Of a DNA stretch of 64,000 nt, positions 30,695 through 39,932 are shown one piece after another (the first letter of the stretch is position 1; each line of letters opens with the position of its first letter). The stretch lies in assembly GCF_001493375.1 (NCBI RefSeq), contig NZ_LN929769.1, positions 186,001-250,000 on the forward strand. The letters are read 5' to 3'. Under the pieces are notes generated by a model. That model was not told the origin of the DNA and did no database searches. It saw only the letters and a list, made by a program, of their open reading frames with translations. Both the position numbers and the translations under genes were made by a program. This DNA is from Streptomyces specialis (GTDB lineage: Bacteria; Actinomycetota; Actinomycetes; Streptomycetales; Streptomycetaceae).

Positions 30695-31207
30695 ATGGGT
30701 ATGACCCAGCCGTATCCGGCGGGAGATCCGGGCCCTGATCCGCCCGCCCCGTCGGTAGCCCCCGTTCCGCCCACCGAGCCCGAGTCGCCGCGTCAGACGC
30801 GCGCGCTGTCGCTGGCCGGGGCGGCGGGGGTCGTGTCCCTCGCGCGGGAGTTCGCGCGCGAGGCGCTGCGGGACTGGGGCTGGCTGCCGTCCGTATCGGA
30901 GGAGCAGCGCGCGGTCGCCGAGGACGTCCTCCTGGTCGTCTCGGAGCTGGTGACCAACGCGTGCCTGCACGCCGGCGGCCCCGAGGAGATCCGGGTCGGG
31001 CGGAGCGGCAAGCTGCTCCGCGTCGAGGTGGCGGACGGCGGCGCGGGGGCGCCCGCTCCGGCCACCACGCGCCGGGTCGGAAGCCCCGGCGGACACGGCA
31101 TGTTCATCGTCCAGCGTCTCTCCCTCGACTGGGGCGTGACCGAGAACCCGGACGGATCGGGCAAGACCGTCTGGGCGGAGCTGTCCGGGCCGTCGGCCGG
31201 TGACTGA
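30695..31207 (+). CDS. Anti-sigma factor / serine kinase, RsbW-like
   Basis: A GHKL (Bergerat-fold) ATPase of 170 residues. It has an N-box VSELVTNACLHAG, a G1 box VEVADGGAGAP, and a G2-like GSPGGHGMFIVQRLSLDWG. Members bind their sigma factor and phosphorylate the STAS antagonist. The N-terminus is Pro-rich for about 25 residues. I choose ATG 30695 because GGGGAG lies 7 bases upstream. An in-frame ATG at 30701 is a second option. Confidence 0.88.
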   Translation: MGMTQPYPAGDPGPDPPAPSVAPVPPTEPESPRQTRALSLAGAAGVVSLAREFAREALRDWGWLPSVSEEQRAVAEDVLLVVSELVTNACLHAGGPEEIRVGRSGKLLRVEVADGGAGAPAPATTRRVGSPGGHGMFIVQRLSLDWGVTENPDGSGKTVWAELSGPSAGD

Positions 31208-31278
31208 GGAGCGCCCGGAGACCGGCTCCGGGCCTCCGTGACCCTGGCGGCTCACCCGCGGGCGTCTACCATCAGCCC

Positions 31279-31956
31279 ATGACCCGAGTACTGCTCGCTG
31301 AGGACGACGCGTCCATCTCGGAGCCGCTGGCGCGAGCGCTGCGCCGCGAGGGATACGAGGTGGAGGTGCGGGAGGACGGCCCGGGAGCGTTGCGGGCCGG
31401 GCTGCGGGGCGACGTCGATCTGGTCGTGCTCGACCTCGGACTGCCCGGCATGGACGGGCTCGAAGTCTGCCGAAGACTCCGGACCGAGGGACTCGGGCTG
31501 CCCGTGCTGGTCCTGACCGCCCGCGCGGACGAGGTGGACACCGTCGTCGGCCTCGACGCGGGCGCCGACGACTACGTCACCAAACCGTTCCGGCTCGCCG
31601 AGCTGCTGGCCCGGGTCCGGGCCCTGCTGCGGCGCGGCACCGCCGAGGCCGCCCCGGCACCGACCGTGCACGGCATCCGCATCGACGTCGAATCGCACCG
31701 CGCCTGGATGGGCGAGGACGAACTGCACCTGACGGCCAAGGAGTTCGACCTGCTGCGGGTCCTCGTCCGGGACGCCGGCCGGGTCGTCACGCGGGAGCAG
31801 TTGATGCGCGAGGTGTGGGACACCACGTGGTGGTCCTCCACGAAGACCCTCGACATGCACATCTCCTGGCTCCGCAAGAAGCTCGGCGACGACGCCGCCA
31901 ACCCCCGCTACATCGCGACGGTCCGCGGAGTGGGATTCCGCTTCGAGAAGAGCTGA
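31279..31956 (+). CDS. OmpR/PhoB-family response regulator
   Basis: A 225-residue two-component regulator. The receiver has acidic residues E8-D10, phosphoacceptor D52 (VLDLGLPGMDG), T80 and K102 (DYVTKPF). The C-terminal winged helix has KEFDLLRVLVRDAGRVVTREQ and the recognition part SSTKTLDMHISWLRKKLGD. It is followed 15 bases later by its sensor kinase. Confidence 0.95.
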   Translation: MTRVLLAEDDASISEPLARALRREGYEVEVREDGPGALRAGLRGDVDLVVLDLGLPGMDGLEVCRRLRTEGLGLPVLVLTARADEVDTVVGLDAGADDYVTKPFRLAELLARVRALLRRGTAEAAPAPTVHGIRIDVESHRAWMGEDELHLTAKEFDLLRVLVRDAGRVVTREQLMREVWDTTWWSSTKTLDMHISWLRKKLGDDAANPRYIATVRGVGFRFEKS

Positions 31957-31971
31957 CGGAGGACTCCTGGC

Positions 31972-33228
31972 GTGCGCCGCCGCCTGATCAACTCGACCCT
32001 CGCCGTGGTGCTCGTGGTCATCGCGGTCTTCGGCATCTCCCTGTTCGTGGTCGAGGCCCGCTCGATCGAGTCCAGCGCGGAGGACCGCCTCGACGCCGAG
32101 GTGGCCCGGCTGCTCGGCGACGTGGAGAGCCGCATCGCGGCCGGCGAGCCGGTGACGGCCGACGAGATGCGCCCGGTGGCGCCCGCCGATCGTTTCGTCA
32201 AGATCCAGTTGGCCGGTGAGGCGCCGGTGGTCCTCGGGGCGCGGCCCGAGGGCGACCTGATGGAGGCCACCGAGACCGGTGTGCACGGCGAGACCGTGAC
32301 CGTCAGCCACTCCAAGAGCGTGGTCAGCGACGAGATCGGCCGCATGGTCACGATCATCCTCGTCGTCTCGCTGCTGGCCGTCGCCGCCGCCGCGCTCCTC
32401 GCCGTCCAGCAGGCGCACCGCGTGGCCGCGCCGCTGACCGACCTGGCCGAGACCGCCGCACGCCTCGGCTCCGGCGACCCGCGCCCCCGCCACCGCCGCT
32501 ACGGCGTGGCCGAGCTGGACCGCGTCGCGGACGTCCTGGACTCCAGCGCGGAACGGATCGCGCGCATGCTCACCGCCGAACGCCGCCTCGCCGCCGACGC
32601 CTCCCACCAGCTCCGCACACCGCTGACGGCGCTGACCATGCGGCTGGAGGAGATCATCGCGACGGAGGACGCGGACACCGTCAAGGAGGAGGCGACGATC
32701 GCGCTGTCGCAGGTGGAACGCCTGACGGACGTGGTGCAGCGGCTGCTGACGAACGCCCGCGACGCCCGCCTCGGCTCGGCGGTCGGCTTCGACCTCGACG
32801 AGGTCGTGATCCAGCAGATCGAGGAGTGGCGCCCGGCGTACCGCAGCGCGAACCGCGCGATCGTCCACTCCGGCAAGCCGGGCCTGCGCGCGGTGGGCAC
32901 CCCCGGGGCGGTGTCGCAGGTGCTGGCGTGCCTGGTGGAGAACTCCCTGATGCACGGCGACGGCACGGTCGCCCTGCGCACCCGGACGACCGGCAACCAG
33001 GTGGTGATCGAGGTCACCGACGCCGGCCCCGGTGTCCCCCCGGAGCTGGGCGCCCGCGTCTTCGAACGGACGGTCAGCGGCCACAACTCGACCGGTCTGG
33101 GCCTGGCGGTGGCCCGCGACCTGGCCGAGGCGGACGGCGGTCGGCTGGAGCTGCTCCAGCAGCGCCCGCCGATCTTCGCCTTGTTCCTGAGCCGCGAGGC
33201 GGACGGCCTGGGCAAGGCGGCTCACTGA
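31972..33228 (+). CDS. Sensor histidine kinase
   Basis: A 418-residue membrane kinase. TM1 is at residues 7-27, with a short extracytoplasmic sensor of about 95 residues. TM2 is at 126-145, followed by a HAMP domain. The H-box is ASHQLRTPLTALTM with the phosphoacceptor His212. The ATP domain has N-box CLVENSLMHGDG, D-box VTDAGPGVPPE and G2 STGLGLAVARDLAEADGG. The start is GTG 31972 with GGAGGA upstream. The ligand is unknown. Confidence 0.95.
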   Translation: MRRRLINSTLAVVLVVIAVFGISLFVVEARSIESSAEDRLDAEVARLLGDVESRIAAGEPVTADEMRPVAPADRFVKIQLAGEAPVVLGARPEGDLMEATETGVHGETVTVSHSKSVVSDEIGRMVTIILVVSLLAVAAAALLAVQQAHRVAAPLTDLAETAARLGSGDPRPRHRRYGVAELDRVADVLDSSAERIARMLTAERRLAADASHQLRTPLTALTMRLEEIIATEDADTVKEEATIALSQVERLTDVVQRLLTNARDARLGSAVGFDLDEVVIQQIEEWRPAYRSANRAIVHSGKPGLRAVGTPGAVSQVLACLVENSLMHGDGTVALRTRTTGNQVVIEVTDAGPGVPPELGARVFERTVSGHNSTGLGLAVARDLAEADGGRLELLQQRPPIFALFLSREADGLGKAAH

Positions 33229-33247
33229 CCGCCGGGGCGCGGGCCGG

Positions 33248-33751
33248 TCAGCGGGCCGCCGTGCCCGCCGTCGCGGCCGGTTCGGAGCCGGGCGCGGGGG
33301 CGGGAGCCTGGGCCGTGCGGAACACCCAGGTCCGGTAGGACCAGAAGCGGAACAGCGAGCCGATGCCCAGGCCGATCACGTTCTTCGCGAGGTTGTCCGC
33401 CAGCGGTGACGTGAAGCCCAGGCCGTAGTGCGACAGCGCCAGCACACCGTTCTCGATCACCATGCCCGCGCCCGAGAAGAGCAGGAACAGCCCCGCCTCC
33501 CGGCTGCGGCCCGTCTTGTCGGCGTGCCGGTACGTCCAGTACCGGTTCCCCACGTAGTTCGCGCAGATCGCCGCCGACGTCGCCAGCACGCCCGAACGGA
33601 CCGGCGCCAGGCCGGCCGCCTGCGTGCAGAGATTGAAGACGATCACGTTCACGAGGAAGCCGAACGCGCCCACGGTGCCGAACTTCGCGGCCTCCTGGGC
33701 GATGCCGCGCAGACGGTCGCGCAGCGTGCGCCGGTCGCTCATACCGGCCAT
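33248..33751 (-). CDS. GtrA-family membrane protein
   Basis: A 167-residue protein with four hydrophobic segments typical of GtrA-like flippases for lipid-linked sugars. The signature FGTVGAFGFLVNVIVFNL at the N-terminus and ANYVGNRYWTYRH in the middle are clear, and FWSYRTWVF closes the domain before an Ala/Pro-rich tail. ATG 33742 is an alternative start. It lies 19 bases from the end of the convergent kinase gene. Confidence 0.9.
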   Translation of the reverse strand: MAGMSDRRTLRDRLRGIAQEAAKFGTVGAFGFLVNVIVFNLCTQAAGLAPVRSGVLATSAAICANYVGNRYWTYRHADKTGRSREAGLFLLFSGAGMVIENGVLALSHYGLGFTSPLADNLAKNVIGLGIGSLFRFWSYRTWVFRTAQAPAPAPGSEPAATAGTAAR

Positions 33752-33862
33752 GCTAACCAGACCGCCCCCCATGGGCCCGGCCGGCGGCGGTGCCGCCCGT
33801 CGCGCGGCACCCACGCCACGGCCCATCGACCGACGTCAGAGCGCTGCCGATACGCTGGGCCC

Positions 33863-35020
33863 GTGACTTTTCCCGTGGTCGGCATGGTCGGAGGCGGTCA
33901 GCTCGCCCGTATGACCCATGAGGCGGGCATCCCGCTCGGCATCAGGTTCAGGCTGCTCAGCGACACTCCGCGTGACGCGGCGGCCCAGGTCGTGAACGAC
34001 GTGGTCGTCGGTGACTACCGCGACCTCGACACCCTGCGCGCGTTCGCCCGGGGCTGCGACGTGATCACGTTCGATCATGAGCACGTCCCGACCGAGCACC
34101 TGCGGGCGCTGGAGGCCGACGGCGTCCCCGTCCGCCCCGGGCCCGGCGCGCTCGTCCACGCCCAGGACAAGGGCGTGATGCGGGCCCGCCTCACCGCGCT
34201 CGGCATCCCCTGCCCCCGCCACCGCGTCGTCGCCGACCCCGCCGACGTCCGCCGCTTCGCCGAGGACGACGAGGGCGCCGTCGGCTTCCCCGTCGTCCTG
34301 AAGACCACCCGCGGCGGGTACGACGGCAAGGGCGTCTGGGTGATCCGGTCCGCCGCCGAGGCGGCCTCGACCACCGCGCCGTTCCTCGCGGGCGTGCCGG
34401 TGCTGGCCGAGGAGAAGGTGGACTTCACGCGCGAGCTGGCCGCCAACGTCGTCCGCTCCCCGCACGGCCAGGCCGTCGCCTACCCGGTGGTCGAGTCGAT
34501 CCAGGTGGACGGCGTCTGCGACACCGTCATCGCCCCCGCGCCCGGCCTGCCGCACGACCTGTCCGTCGCCGCCCAGCGCCTCGCGCTCACCATCGCCCGG
34601 GAGCTGGACGTCACCGGCCACCTCGCGGTCGAGCTGTTCGAGACGGCCGACGGCCGGGTCCTCGTCAACGAGCTGGCGATGCGCCCGCACAACTCCGGGC
34701 ACTGGACGCAGGACGGCGCCGTCACCTCCCAGTTCGCCAACCACCTGCGCGCCGTCCTCGACCTGCCCCTCGGCGACCCGCGCCCCCGCGCCCCCTGGAC
34801 CGTGATGGCCAACGTCCTCGGCGGCGACGCCCCCGACATGTACCAGGGCTACCTGCACTGCATGGCCCGCGACCCCCGGCTGAAGATCCACATGTACGGC
34901 AAGGACGTGAAGCCCGGCCGCAAGGTCGGCCACGTCACCACCTTCGGCGAGGATCTGGCCGAGGTGCGCGACCGCGCCCGGCACGCCGCCGACTACCTCC
35001 GAGGAATCATCGACGAATGA
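33863..35020 (+). CDS. purK: N5-carboxyaminoimidazole ribonucleotide synthase
   Basis: PurK carboxylates AIR with bicarbonate and ATP in purine synthesis. The 385-residue ATP-grasp protein has [49 protein letters not shown], the metal-binding [15 protein letters not shown] and the C-terminal [19 protein letters not shown] 33863 is chosen because homology begins at [13 protein letters not shown]. It overlaps purE by four bases. Confidence 0.96.
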   Translation: MTFPVVGMVGGGQLARMTHEAGIPLGIRFRLLSDTPRDAAAQVVNDVVVGDYRDLDTLRAFARGCDVITFDHEHVPTEHLRALEADGVPVRPGPGALVHAQDKGVMRARLTALGIPCPRHRVVADPADVRRFAEDDEGAVGFPVVLKTTRGGYDGKGVWVIRSAAEAASTTAPFLAGVPVLAEEKVDFTRELAANVVRSPHGQAVAYPVVESIQVDGVCDTVIAPAPGLPHDLSVAAQRLALTIARELDVTGHLAVELFETADGRVLVNELAMRPHNSGHWTQDGAVTSQFANHLRAVLDLPLGDPRPRAPWTVMANVLGGDAPDMYQGYLHCMARDPRLKIHMYGKDVKPGRKVGHVTTFGEDLAEVRDRARHAADYLRGIIDE

Positions 35021-35538
35021 GCACCACCCCCTCGCCGCTGGTCGGCATCGTGATGGGTTCCGACTCCGACTGGCCGGTGATGCGCGGCGCGGCCGAGGCG
35101 CTGGACGAGTTCGCCGTGCCGTACGAGGTGGACGTCGTCTCCGCGCACCGCATGCCGCACGAGATGGTCGCCTACGGAGAACAGGCCGCCGGTCGGGGGC
35201 TGAAGGCGGTCATCGCGGGCGCCGGGGGCGCGGCCCACCTGCCGGGCATGCTCGCCTCCCTCACCCCGCTGCCCGTCATCGGCGTGCCGGTGCCGCTGAA
35301 GTACCTGGACGGGATGGACTCCCTCCTGTCCATCGTGCAGATGCCGGCCGGGGTCCCCGTCGCCACCGTCTCGGTCGGCGGCGCCCGTAACGCCGGACTG
35401 CTCGCCGTGCGCACGCTCGCCGCGCACGATCCGGAGCTGCTGGAGCGGATGCGGGAGTTCCAGCGCGGCCTGAACGCGCAGGCCACCGAGAAGGGCCGCC
35501 GCCTGCGCGCCTCCCTCGCGGCGGGCGGCGGCGCGTGA
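35017..35538 (+). CDS. purE: N5-CAIR mutase
   Basis: PurE moves the carboxyl group of N5-CAIR to C4 to give CAIR. The 173 residues include [48 protein letters not shown] and [20 protein letters not shown]. The start ATGA overlaps the purK stop, and its stop (GTGA) overlaps the next gene, giving a tightly coupled three-gene operon. Confidence 0.97.
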   Translation: MSTTPSPLVGIVMGSDSDWPVMRGAAEALDEFAVPYEVDVVSAHRMPHEMVAYGEQAAGRGLKAVIAGAGGAAHLPGMLASLTPLPVIGVPVPLKYLDGMDSLLSIVQMPAGVPVATVSVGGARNAGLLAVRTLAAHDPELLERMREFQRGLNAQATEKGRRLRASLAAGGGA

Positions 35539-36758
35539 GCCCCGCCGGGCCCGGCTCGCTGGACCGCGCCCGCGCGCTGCTGGCCGAGCACCCGGTGGTG
35601 GACGGCCACAACGACCTGCCGTGGGCGCTGCGCGAGCAGGTCGGTTACGACCTCGACCGCCGCGACATCGCCACCGACCTGAGCGCCCACCTGCACACCG
35701 ACCTCCCCCGGCTGCGGGCGGGCGGCGTCGGCGCGCAGTTCTGGTCGGTGTACGTGCGCACCGACCTCGCCGGTGACGCCGCCGTCAGCGCCTGCCTGGA
35801 GCAGATCGACGTCGTGCGGCGCCTGAACGAGCGGTACGCGGACGCCCTGCGGCCCGCGTACACCGCCGACGACATGGAGACGGCCCGCGCGGAGGGCCGT
35901 ATCGCGTCCCTCATGGGCGCCGAGGGCGGCCACTCCATCGCCAACTCCCTCGCCACGCTCCGCGCCTTCCACCTCCTCGGCGTCCGCTACATGACGCTCA
36001 CCCACAACGACAACACCGACTGGGCGGACTCGGCGACCGACGAGCCGCGGCACGACGGGCTCAGCGCGTTCGGCGAGGAGGTGGTCCGGGAGATGAACCG
36101 CGTCGGGATGCTGGTGGACCTCTCGCACGTCGCCGCCACGACGATGCGCGACGCGCTGCGGGTGAGCGAGGCGCCGGTGCTCTTCTCGCACTCCTCGGCG
36201 CGGGCCGTCTGCGACCACCCGCGCAACGTCCCGGACGACGTGCTGGCGGCGCTGCCCGCGAACGGCGGGGTGGCGATGGTGACGTTCGTCCCGGCGTTCG
36301 TGCTGCCGGAGGCCGCCGCGTGGACGCGGCGCGCGAGGGAGCACCTGCGGGCCCACGGCCTGCACCCGCTGGACACCACCGAGCCGGCCATGCGCGCGCA
36401 CCGGGCGTTCGAGGCGGAGCACCCGCGTCCCCGGGCCACCGCGGCGACCGTCGCGGACCACCTGGACCACATGCGGGAGGTCGCGGGCGTCGACCACATC
36501 GGGATCGGCGGCGACTTCGACGGCACGGCGTTCCTGCCCGACGGGCTGGACAGCGTGGCGGGCTACCCGGCGCTGATCGCGGAGCTGCTGGAGCGGCGGT
36601 GGTCGCCGTCCGACCTGGCGAAGCTCACCTGGCACAACGCGGTGCGGGTGCTGCGGGACGCGGAGGCCGTCTCCCGCGACCTGTCGGCCCGGCGCGGCCC
36701 GTCGCTCGCCACGCTCGCGACGTTCACCGCGCCCGATCCGCCCGAGCGGCAGGGATGA
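35535..36758 (+). CDS. Membrane dipeptidase (M19 family)
   Basis: A zinc dipeptidase of the renal dipeptidase type, 407 residues. Metal ligands are visible in [12 protein letters not shown] (HxD), [12 protein letters not shown] (Glu), [10 protein letters not shown] and [15 protein letters not shown] (His). [15 protein letters not shown] supplies the Asp. There is no signal peptide, so it is probably cytoplasmic despite the family name. Its coupling to purE is positional, with no obvious pathway link. Confidence 0.93.
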   Translation: MSPAGPGSLDRARALLAEHPVVDGHNDLPWALREQVGYDLDRRDIATDLSAHLHTDLPRLRAGGVGAQFWSVYVRTDLAGDAAVSACLEQIDVVRRLNERYADALRPAYTADDMETARAEGRIASLMGAEGGHSIANSLATLRAFHLLGVRYMTLTHNDNTDWADSATDEPRHDGLSAFGEEVVREMNRVGMLVDLSHVAATTMRDALRVSEAPVLFSHSSARAVCDHPRNVPDDVLAALPANGGVAMVTFVPAFVLPEAAAWTRRAREHLRAHGLHPLDTTEPAMRAHRAFEAEHPRPRATAATVADHLDHMREVAGVDHIGIGGDFDGTAFLPDGLDSVAGYPALIAELLERRWSPSDLAKLTWHNAVRVLRDAEAVSRDLSARRGPSLATLATFTAPDPPERQG

Positions 36759-37054
36759 AACGGGCATAAGGCGCGGCACGGCGGCGTAGTGACCGAGGTC
36801 ACTCACCGAGGTGCGGGTGGGCCCCGGCGTCGCCCGCCCGTTCCGCCGTCTGGCTCAACAGCGGTTTATCCGGGGGTAGTTGAGCAATCCGCCGGAAATC
36901 TGCCCCTTACGTGGTGTTCATGTCCCGTCGCGGGGCGTGGCGAAAAGGCCGGGGTGGTATTTCCGATCAAGGAACGACTGCGCCCGATTTCTTGTCTTCC
37001 GTGAATTCATAGGTTTACCGTTCTGGCCGCGCCGCATCCGCGGCGAGCCGCTCC

Positions 37055-37250
37055 CGGACGCCGAGTCCTGTCACCGGAGGCGGAAACGCAGCAATTCCGT
37101 CTGACAGGAGCGGGGGACCCACTTTCCGCCGGGGCTGTTCCACTCGCACCGGCTCGGGGTGAAGCCACCCATGAATTCGGTCGCCCAAACCGAATTCGGA
37201 CGGTGGCCGGGCTACTCCGGCCCGAACCCGACAGCTCACCTCGCAGGCGT
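37055..37250 (+). ncRNA. Cyclic di-AMP (ydaO/yuaA) riboswitch
   Basis: The conserved ydaO elements appear in order: GCCGAGTCCTGTCACCGG near 37060, GGAGCGGGGGACCCA near 37105, GGGGTGAAGCCACCC around 37155-37170, and the hallmark CCCGAACCCGACAGCT then CACCTCGCAGGC at 37221-37248. c-di-AMP binding turns off downstream cell-wall hydrolase genes in Streptomyces, and a LysM-M23 peptidase gene begins 18 bases later. The upstream part of the gap, 36759-37054, shows no gene. Exact ends are estimated. Confidence 0.88.
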
Positions 37251-37267
37251 TGGAGAGGAGCACACCT

Positions 37268-37658
37268 ATGTCCGCACGCGGACGTCACCGCCGCCAGCGC
37301 GTACGGCGCACCTCGCGCATCTCCCTGATGCTGACGGCGGGCGGCGCCGGCGTGGCACTGCCGCTCCTCGCCCCCGGCGGAGCGAGCGCCGCGCCGCCGG
37401 CGGCCCAGCGGGCCCCCGCCGCGACCGCCGCTCCCGCCCCCCCCCCCGCCGGTTCCGACCACCGGGACGACGCGGACCGCTCGGACCGTTCGGACCGCTC
37501 CGGCGAGTACCGGACGTACACCGTGGTCAAGGGCGACAGCCTGTCCGGGATCGCCGACGCCGAGGACGTCGACGGCGGCTGGGAGCGGCTGTACGAGGAC
37601 AACCGCCAGGTCATCGGCGGCGACCCCGACCTGATCCACCCCGGTCAGGAACTGTCCC
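37268..37658 (+). CDS. LysM-M23 peptidase, N-terminal part (broken by adapter)
   Basis: The product starts with a basic region and a signal peptide (SLMLTAGGAGVALPLLAPGGASAAP). A Pro/Ala and Asp/Arg/Ser-rich linker and one LysM domain (YTVVKGDSLSGIADAEDVDGGW, ending NPDLIHPGQEL-like DPDLIHPGQEL) follow. The start ATG 37268 has GGAGAGG at 37252. The coding sequence stops at the adapter beginning 37659. The C-terminal catalytic part resumes at 37836 in another frame. Together they are one secreted peptidoglycan endopeptidase under the c-di-AMP riboswitch. Confidence 0.85.
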
Positions 37659-37835
37659 CTGTCTCTTCTAACCATCTGCCGCTGCCGAACAAGAGGGTAG
37701 TGTAGATAATGGAGGGGGCAGAGTAAGTACAGAAAGAGCGCACACGGACGTAACAGCGACTCACTGAGACTACAATTGAGGCGGCATACGATCTTTCTGC
37801 CTGTCTCGTGGGCTGGGAGATGTGTATAAGAGCCG
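37659..37835. other. Nextera adapter pair inserted in the M23 gene
   Basis: The left side starts with CTGTCTCTT, a damaged ATACACATCT, GCTGCCGA, then AGAGGGTA and GTGTAGAT. This is the read-1 side, with i5 close to the complement of TATCCTCT. The right side is GGCATACGA, then TTCTGCCT exact, GTCTCGTGGGCT, and AGATGTGTATAAGAG ending at 37832. The 50 or so bases between them match nothing I know. Translations such as LYTSPSPRDRQ are the familiar adapter peptides. Confidence 0.95.
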
Positions 37836-38307
37836 GGCGAGCCGGGCCCCGGAGCCCGCTCCCGAGCCGGAGCCCGCCCCGGCCCCGGCCGACGAGACCG
37901 GCACCGGCTTCACCGCCCCGGTCGGTGGCGCGGTCGGTACCGCGTACGCCGTCGCGGGCTCCAACTGGTCCTCCGGTTACCACACCGGCGTCGACTTCCC
38001 GGTGAGCACCGGCACCCCCGTGGTCGCCATCACCTCCGGCGAGGTCGTCACGGCCCGGACCAGCAGCTCCTACGGCAACGAGGTCGTCATCCTGCACGCC
38101 GACGGCCACTACAGCCAGTACGCCCACCTGTCCGTCCTCTCCGTCACCGTCGGCCAGACGGTGGGCACCGGGGAGCAGATCGGCCTCGCCGGCGCCACCG
38201 GCAACGCGACCGGCCCGCACCTGCACTTCGAGGTGCGCACCGGCCCCGAGTACGGCTCGGACATCGACCCGCTGGCCTACCTGCGGGAGCACGGCGTTGC
38301 CCTCTGA
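37836..38307 (+). CDS. LysM-M23 peptidase, C-terminal part
   Basis: A Pro/Glu/Ala linker leads into a complete M23 (LytM/lysostaphin-type) zinc endopeptidase domain. The zinc ligands are in GYHTGVDFPV (HxxxD) and GPHLHFEVR (HxH). Other M23 features are HADGHYSQYAHLS and VGTGEQIGLAGATGN. The stop is TGA 38305. A terminator follows. The frame differs from the N-terminal part because the adapter lies between them. Confidence 0.92.
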
Positions 38308-38323
38308 GGCATCCGTCACCACG

Positions 38324-38361
38324 ACGAGGCCCCGCCCCGGCACCCCCGGCGCGGGGCCTCG
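38324..38361 (+). terminator. M23 gene terminator
   Basis: An 11-bp perfect stem (CGAGGCCCCGC with its complement) and a 16-base loop begin 17 bases after the peptidase stop. Confidence 0.75.
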
Positions 38362-38518
38362 TCACGTTCACAGGAGCCTGCCGCCGGCAGGCGCGAACCG
38401 CCGGCGGCACCGACACCGCCGGGACAACGCTCCCGCCCGCGCGAAGGGGAGGGCCGCACCGGAGCGGGTTCCGGACACCCGAAGACGGCCGGAGCGCCGC
38501 CTCTGCCTGGCGCACGCC

Positions 38519-38609
38519 CAGAACCACCTCGCGAGCGCGGGGACCGTTCGCCATGCCTCCCGGGCACGGGCAAGCCCCTCGGACCAACCCCCGCGTGCGC
38601 GGGGACCGT
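38519..38609 (-). CRISPR. Two-repeat CRISPR remnant, type I-E-like
   Basis: On the plus strand, 38581-38609 reads as a 29-base unit ending GCGTGCGCGGGGACCGT. Its complement has the CCCCGCGCACGCGGGG hairpin and GGTCC end typical of actinobacterial type I-E repeats. A second copy at 38519-38547 shares 19 of the last 21 bases. The 33 bases between them would be one spacer. On the minus strand the degenerate copy comes last, as expected of the array's terminal repeat. There are no cas genes in the window. Region 38362-38663 has nothing else. Confidence 0.5.
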
Positions 38610-38663
38610 ACTAGTCGGTCTGCCCGTTTCTCGTCGGCCCTGGCGGTTCTCGCCCTGTGCGGC

Positions 38664-39824
38664 CTATGGGAGGTTGCGGGCCATGACGATGCGCTGGACC
38701 TGGTTGGTGCCTTCGTAGATCTGGGTGATCTTGGCGTCGCGCATCATGCGTTCGACCGGGTAGTCACGGGTGTAGCCGTAGCCGCCGAGCAACTGGACCG
38801 CGTCGGTGGTGATCTCCATCGCCACGTCCGACGCGTAGCACTTGGCCGCCGCGCCGAAGAACGTCAGGTCACCGTCCTCGCGCTGGGACTTCGCCGCCGC
38901 CGCGTACGTCAGCTGCCGTGCCGCCTCCAGCTTCATCGCCATGTCCGCGATCATGAACTGGATCCCCTGGAAGTCCCCCACCGGCTTGCCGAACTGCCTG
39001 CGCTCACGCACATACCCCTTGGCGTAGTCCAGCGCGCCCTGCGCGATGCCCAGCGCCTGCGCGGCGATCGTGATCCTGGTGTGGTCCAGCGTCCGCATCG
39101 CGGTGGCGAACCCCGTGCCCTCCGCGCCGATCATCCGGTCCGCCGGCACACGCACCTGGTCCAGGTACACCTCACGCGTCGGAGAGCCCTTGATGCCCAG
39201 CTTCTTCTCCGGCGCCCCGAACGACACGCCCTCGTCCGACTTCTCCACCACGAACGCCGAGATCCCGCCCCGGGTCCGCTTGTCCGGGTCGGTCACCGCC
39301 ATCACGGTGTAGTACTCCGACACGCCCGCGTTGGTGATCCACCGCTTCACGCCGTTCAGCACGTAGTGGTCGCCGTCGCGGACCGCGCGGGTCTTCATCC
39401 CGCCCGCGTCCGAGCCGGCGTCCGGCTCCGACAGGCAGTACGAGAACATCGCCCCGCCCGCCGCCAGCGGCGCCAGGTACTTCGCCTTCAGCTCCGGCGA
39501 CCCCGACAGGATCACCGGCATCGACCCCAGCTTGTTCACCGCCGGGATCAGCGAGGACGACGCGCACACCCGCGCGACCTCCTCGATCACGATCACCGTC
39601 GCCAGCGCGTCCGCCCCCGCACCCCCGAACTCCTCCGGCACATGCACCGCGTGCAGATCAGCCGCCACCAGCGCGTCCAGCGCCTCCTGAGGGAAACGCC
39701 CCTCCTCGTCCACCTCCGCCGCGAACGGAGCGATCTTCGCCTCCGCCAGCGCACGGACCGACTCCCGGAGCAACTCATGCTCCTCAGCCGGACGGAAGAG
39801 GTCGAAGTCTGCGGCTCCAGCCAC
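38664..39824 (-). CDS. Acyl-CoA dehydrogenase
   Basis: An FAD enzyme of 386 residues for acyl-CoA beta-oxidation. It has the N-terminal helical domain, FAD/substrate motifs FSYCLSEPDAGSDAGGMKTRA and KRWITNAGVSEYYTVMA, and the base-containing C-terminal segment QLLGGYGYTRDYPVERMMRDAKITQIYEGTNQVQRIV, which supplies the catalytic Glu. GTG 39824 is preferred over GTG 39833 because GGGAG then sits about 9 bases upstream. It is divergent from the UDP-glucose dehydrogenase gene. Confidence 0.95.
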   Translation of the reverse strand: MAGAADFDLFRPAEEHELLRESVRALAEAKIAPFAAEVDEEGRFPQEALDALVAADLHAVHVPEEFGGAGADALATVIVIEEVARVCASSSLIPAVNKLGSMPVILSGSPELKAKYLAPLAAGGAMFSYCLSEPDAGSDAGGMKTRAVRDGDHYVLNGVKRWITNAGVSEYYTVMAVTDPDKRTRGGISAFVVEKSDEGVSFGAPEKKLGIKGSPTREVYLDQVRVPADRMIGAEGTGFATAMRTLDHTRITIAAQALGIAQGALDYAKGYVRERRQFGKPVGDFQGIQFMIADMAMKLEAARQLTYAAAAKSQREDGDLTFFGAAAKCYASDVAMEITTDAVQLLGGYGYTRDYPVERMMRDAKITQIYEGTNQVQRIVMARNLP

Positions 39825-39859
39825 CTGTCTCACTCCCTGCGAGCGACGATGCTAACGAC

Positions 39860-39871
39860 TGTTAAGTAACA
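39860..39871. promoter_or_regulatory. Operator-like palindrome TGTTAAGTAACA
   Basis: Arms TGTTA and TAACA with an AG centre lie 36 bases upstream of the acyl-CoA dehydrogenase start, in the divergent gap. TetR-type regulators of fatty-acid genes often bind AT-containing palindromes of this kind. No regulator gene is adjacent. Confidence 0.35.
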
Positions 39872-39932
39872 AGCAATCCTACGGTCGCGCGACCGCCGCC
39901 GGATAGGTGAGCTTGCCGACAACCCCCGGTTT

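Noticed and set aside
36759..37054. Short open frames upstream of the riboswitch
   Set aside because: They lack ribosome-binding sites and codon bias, and the region shows reduced GC typical of a leader.
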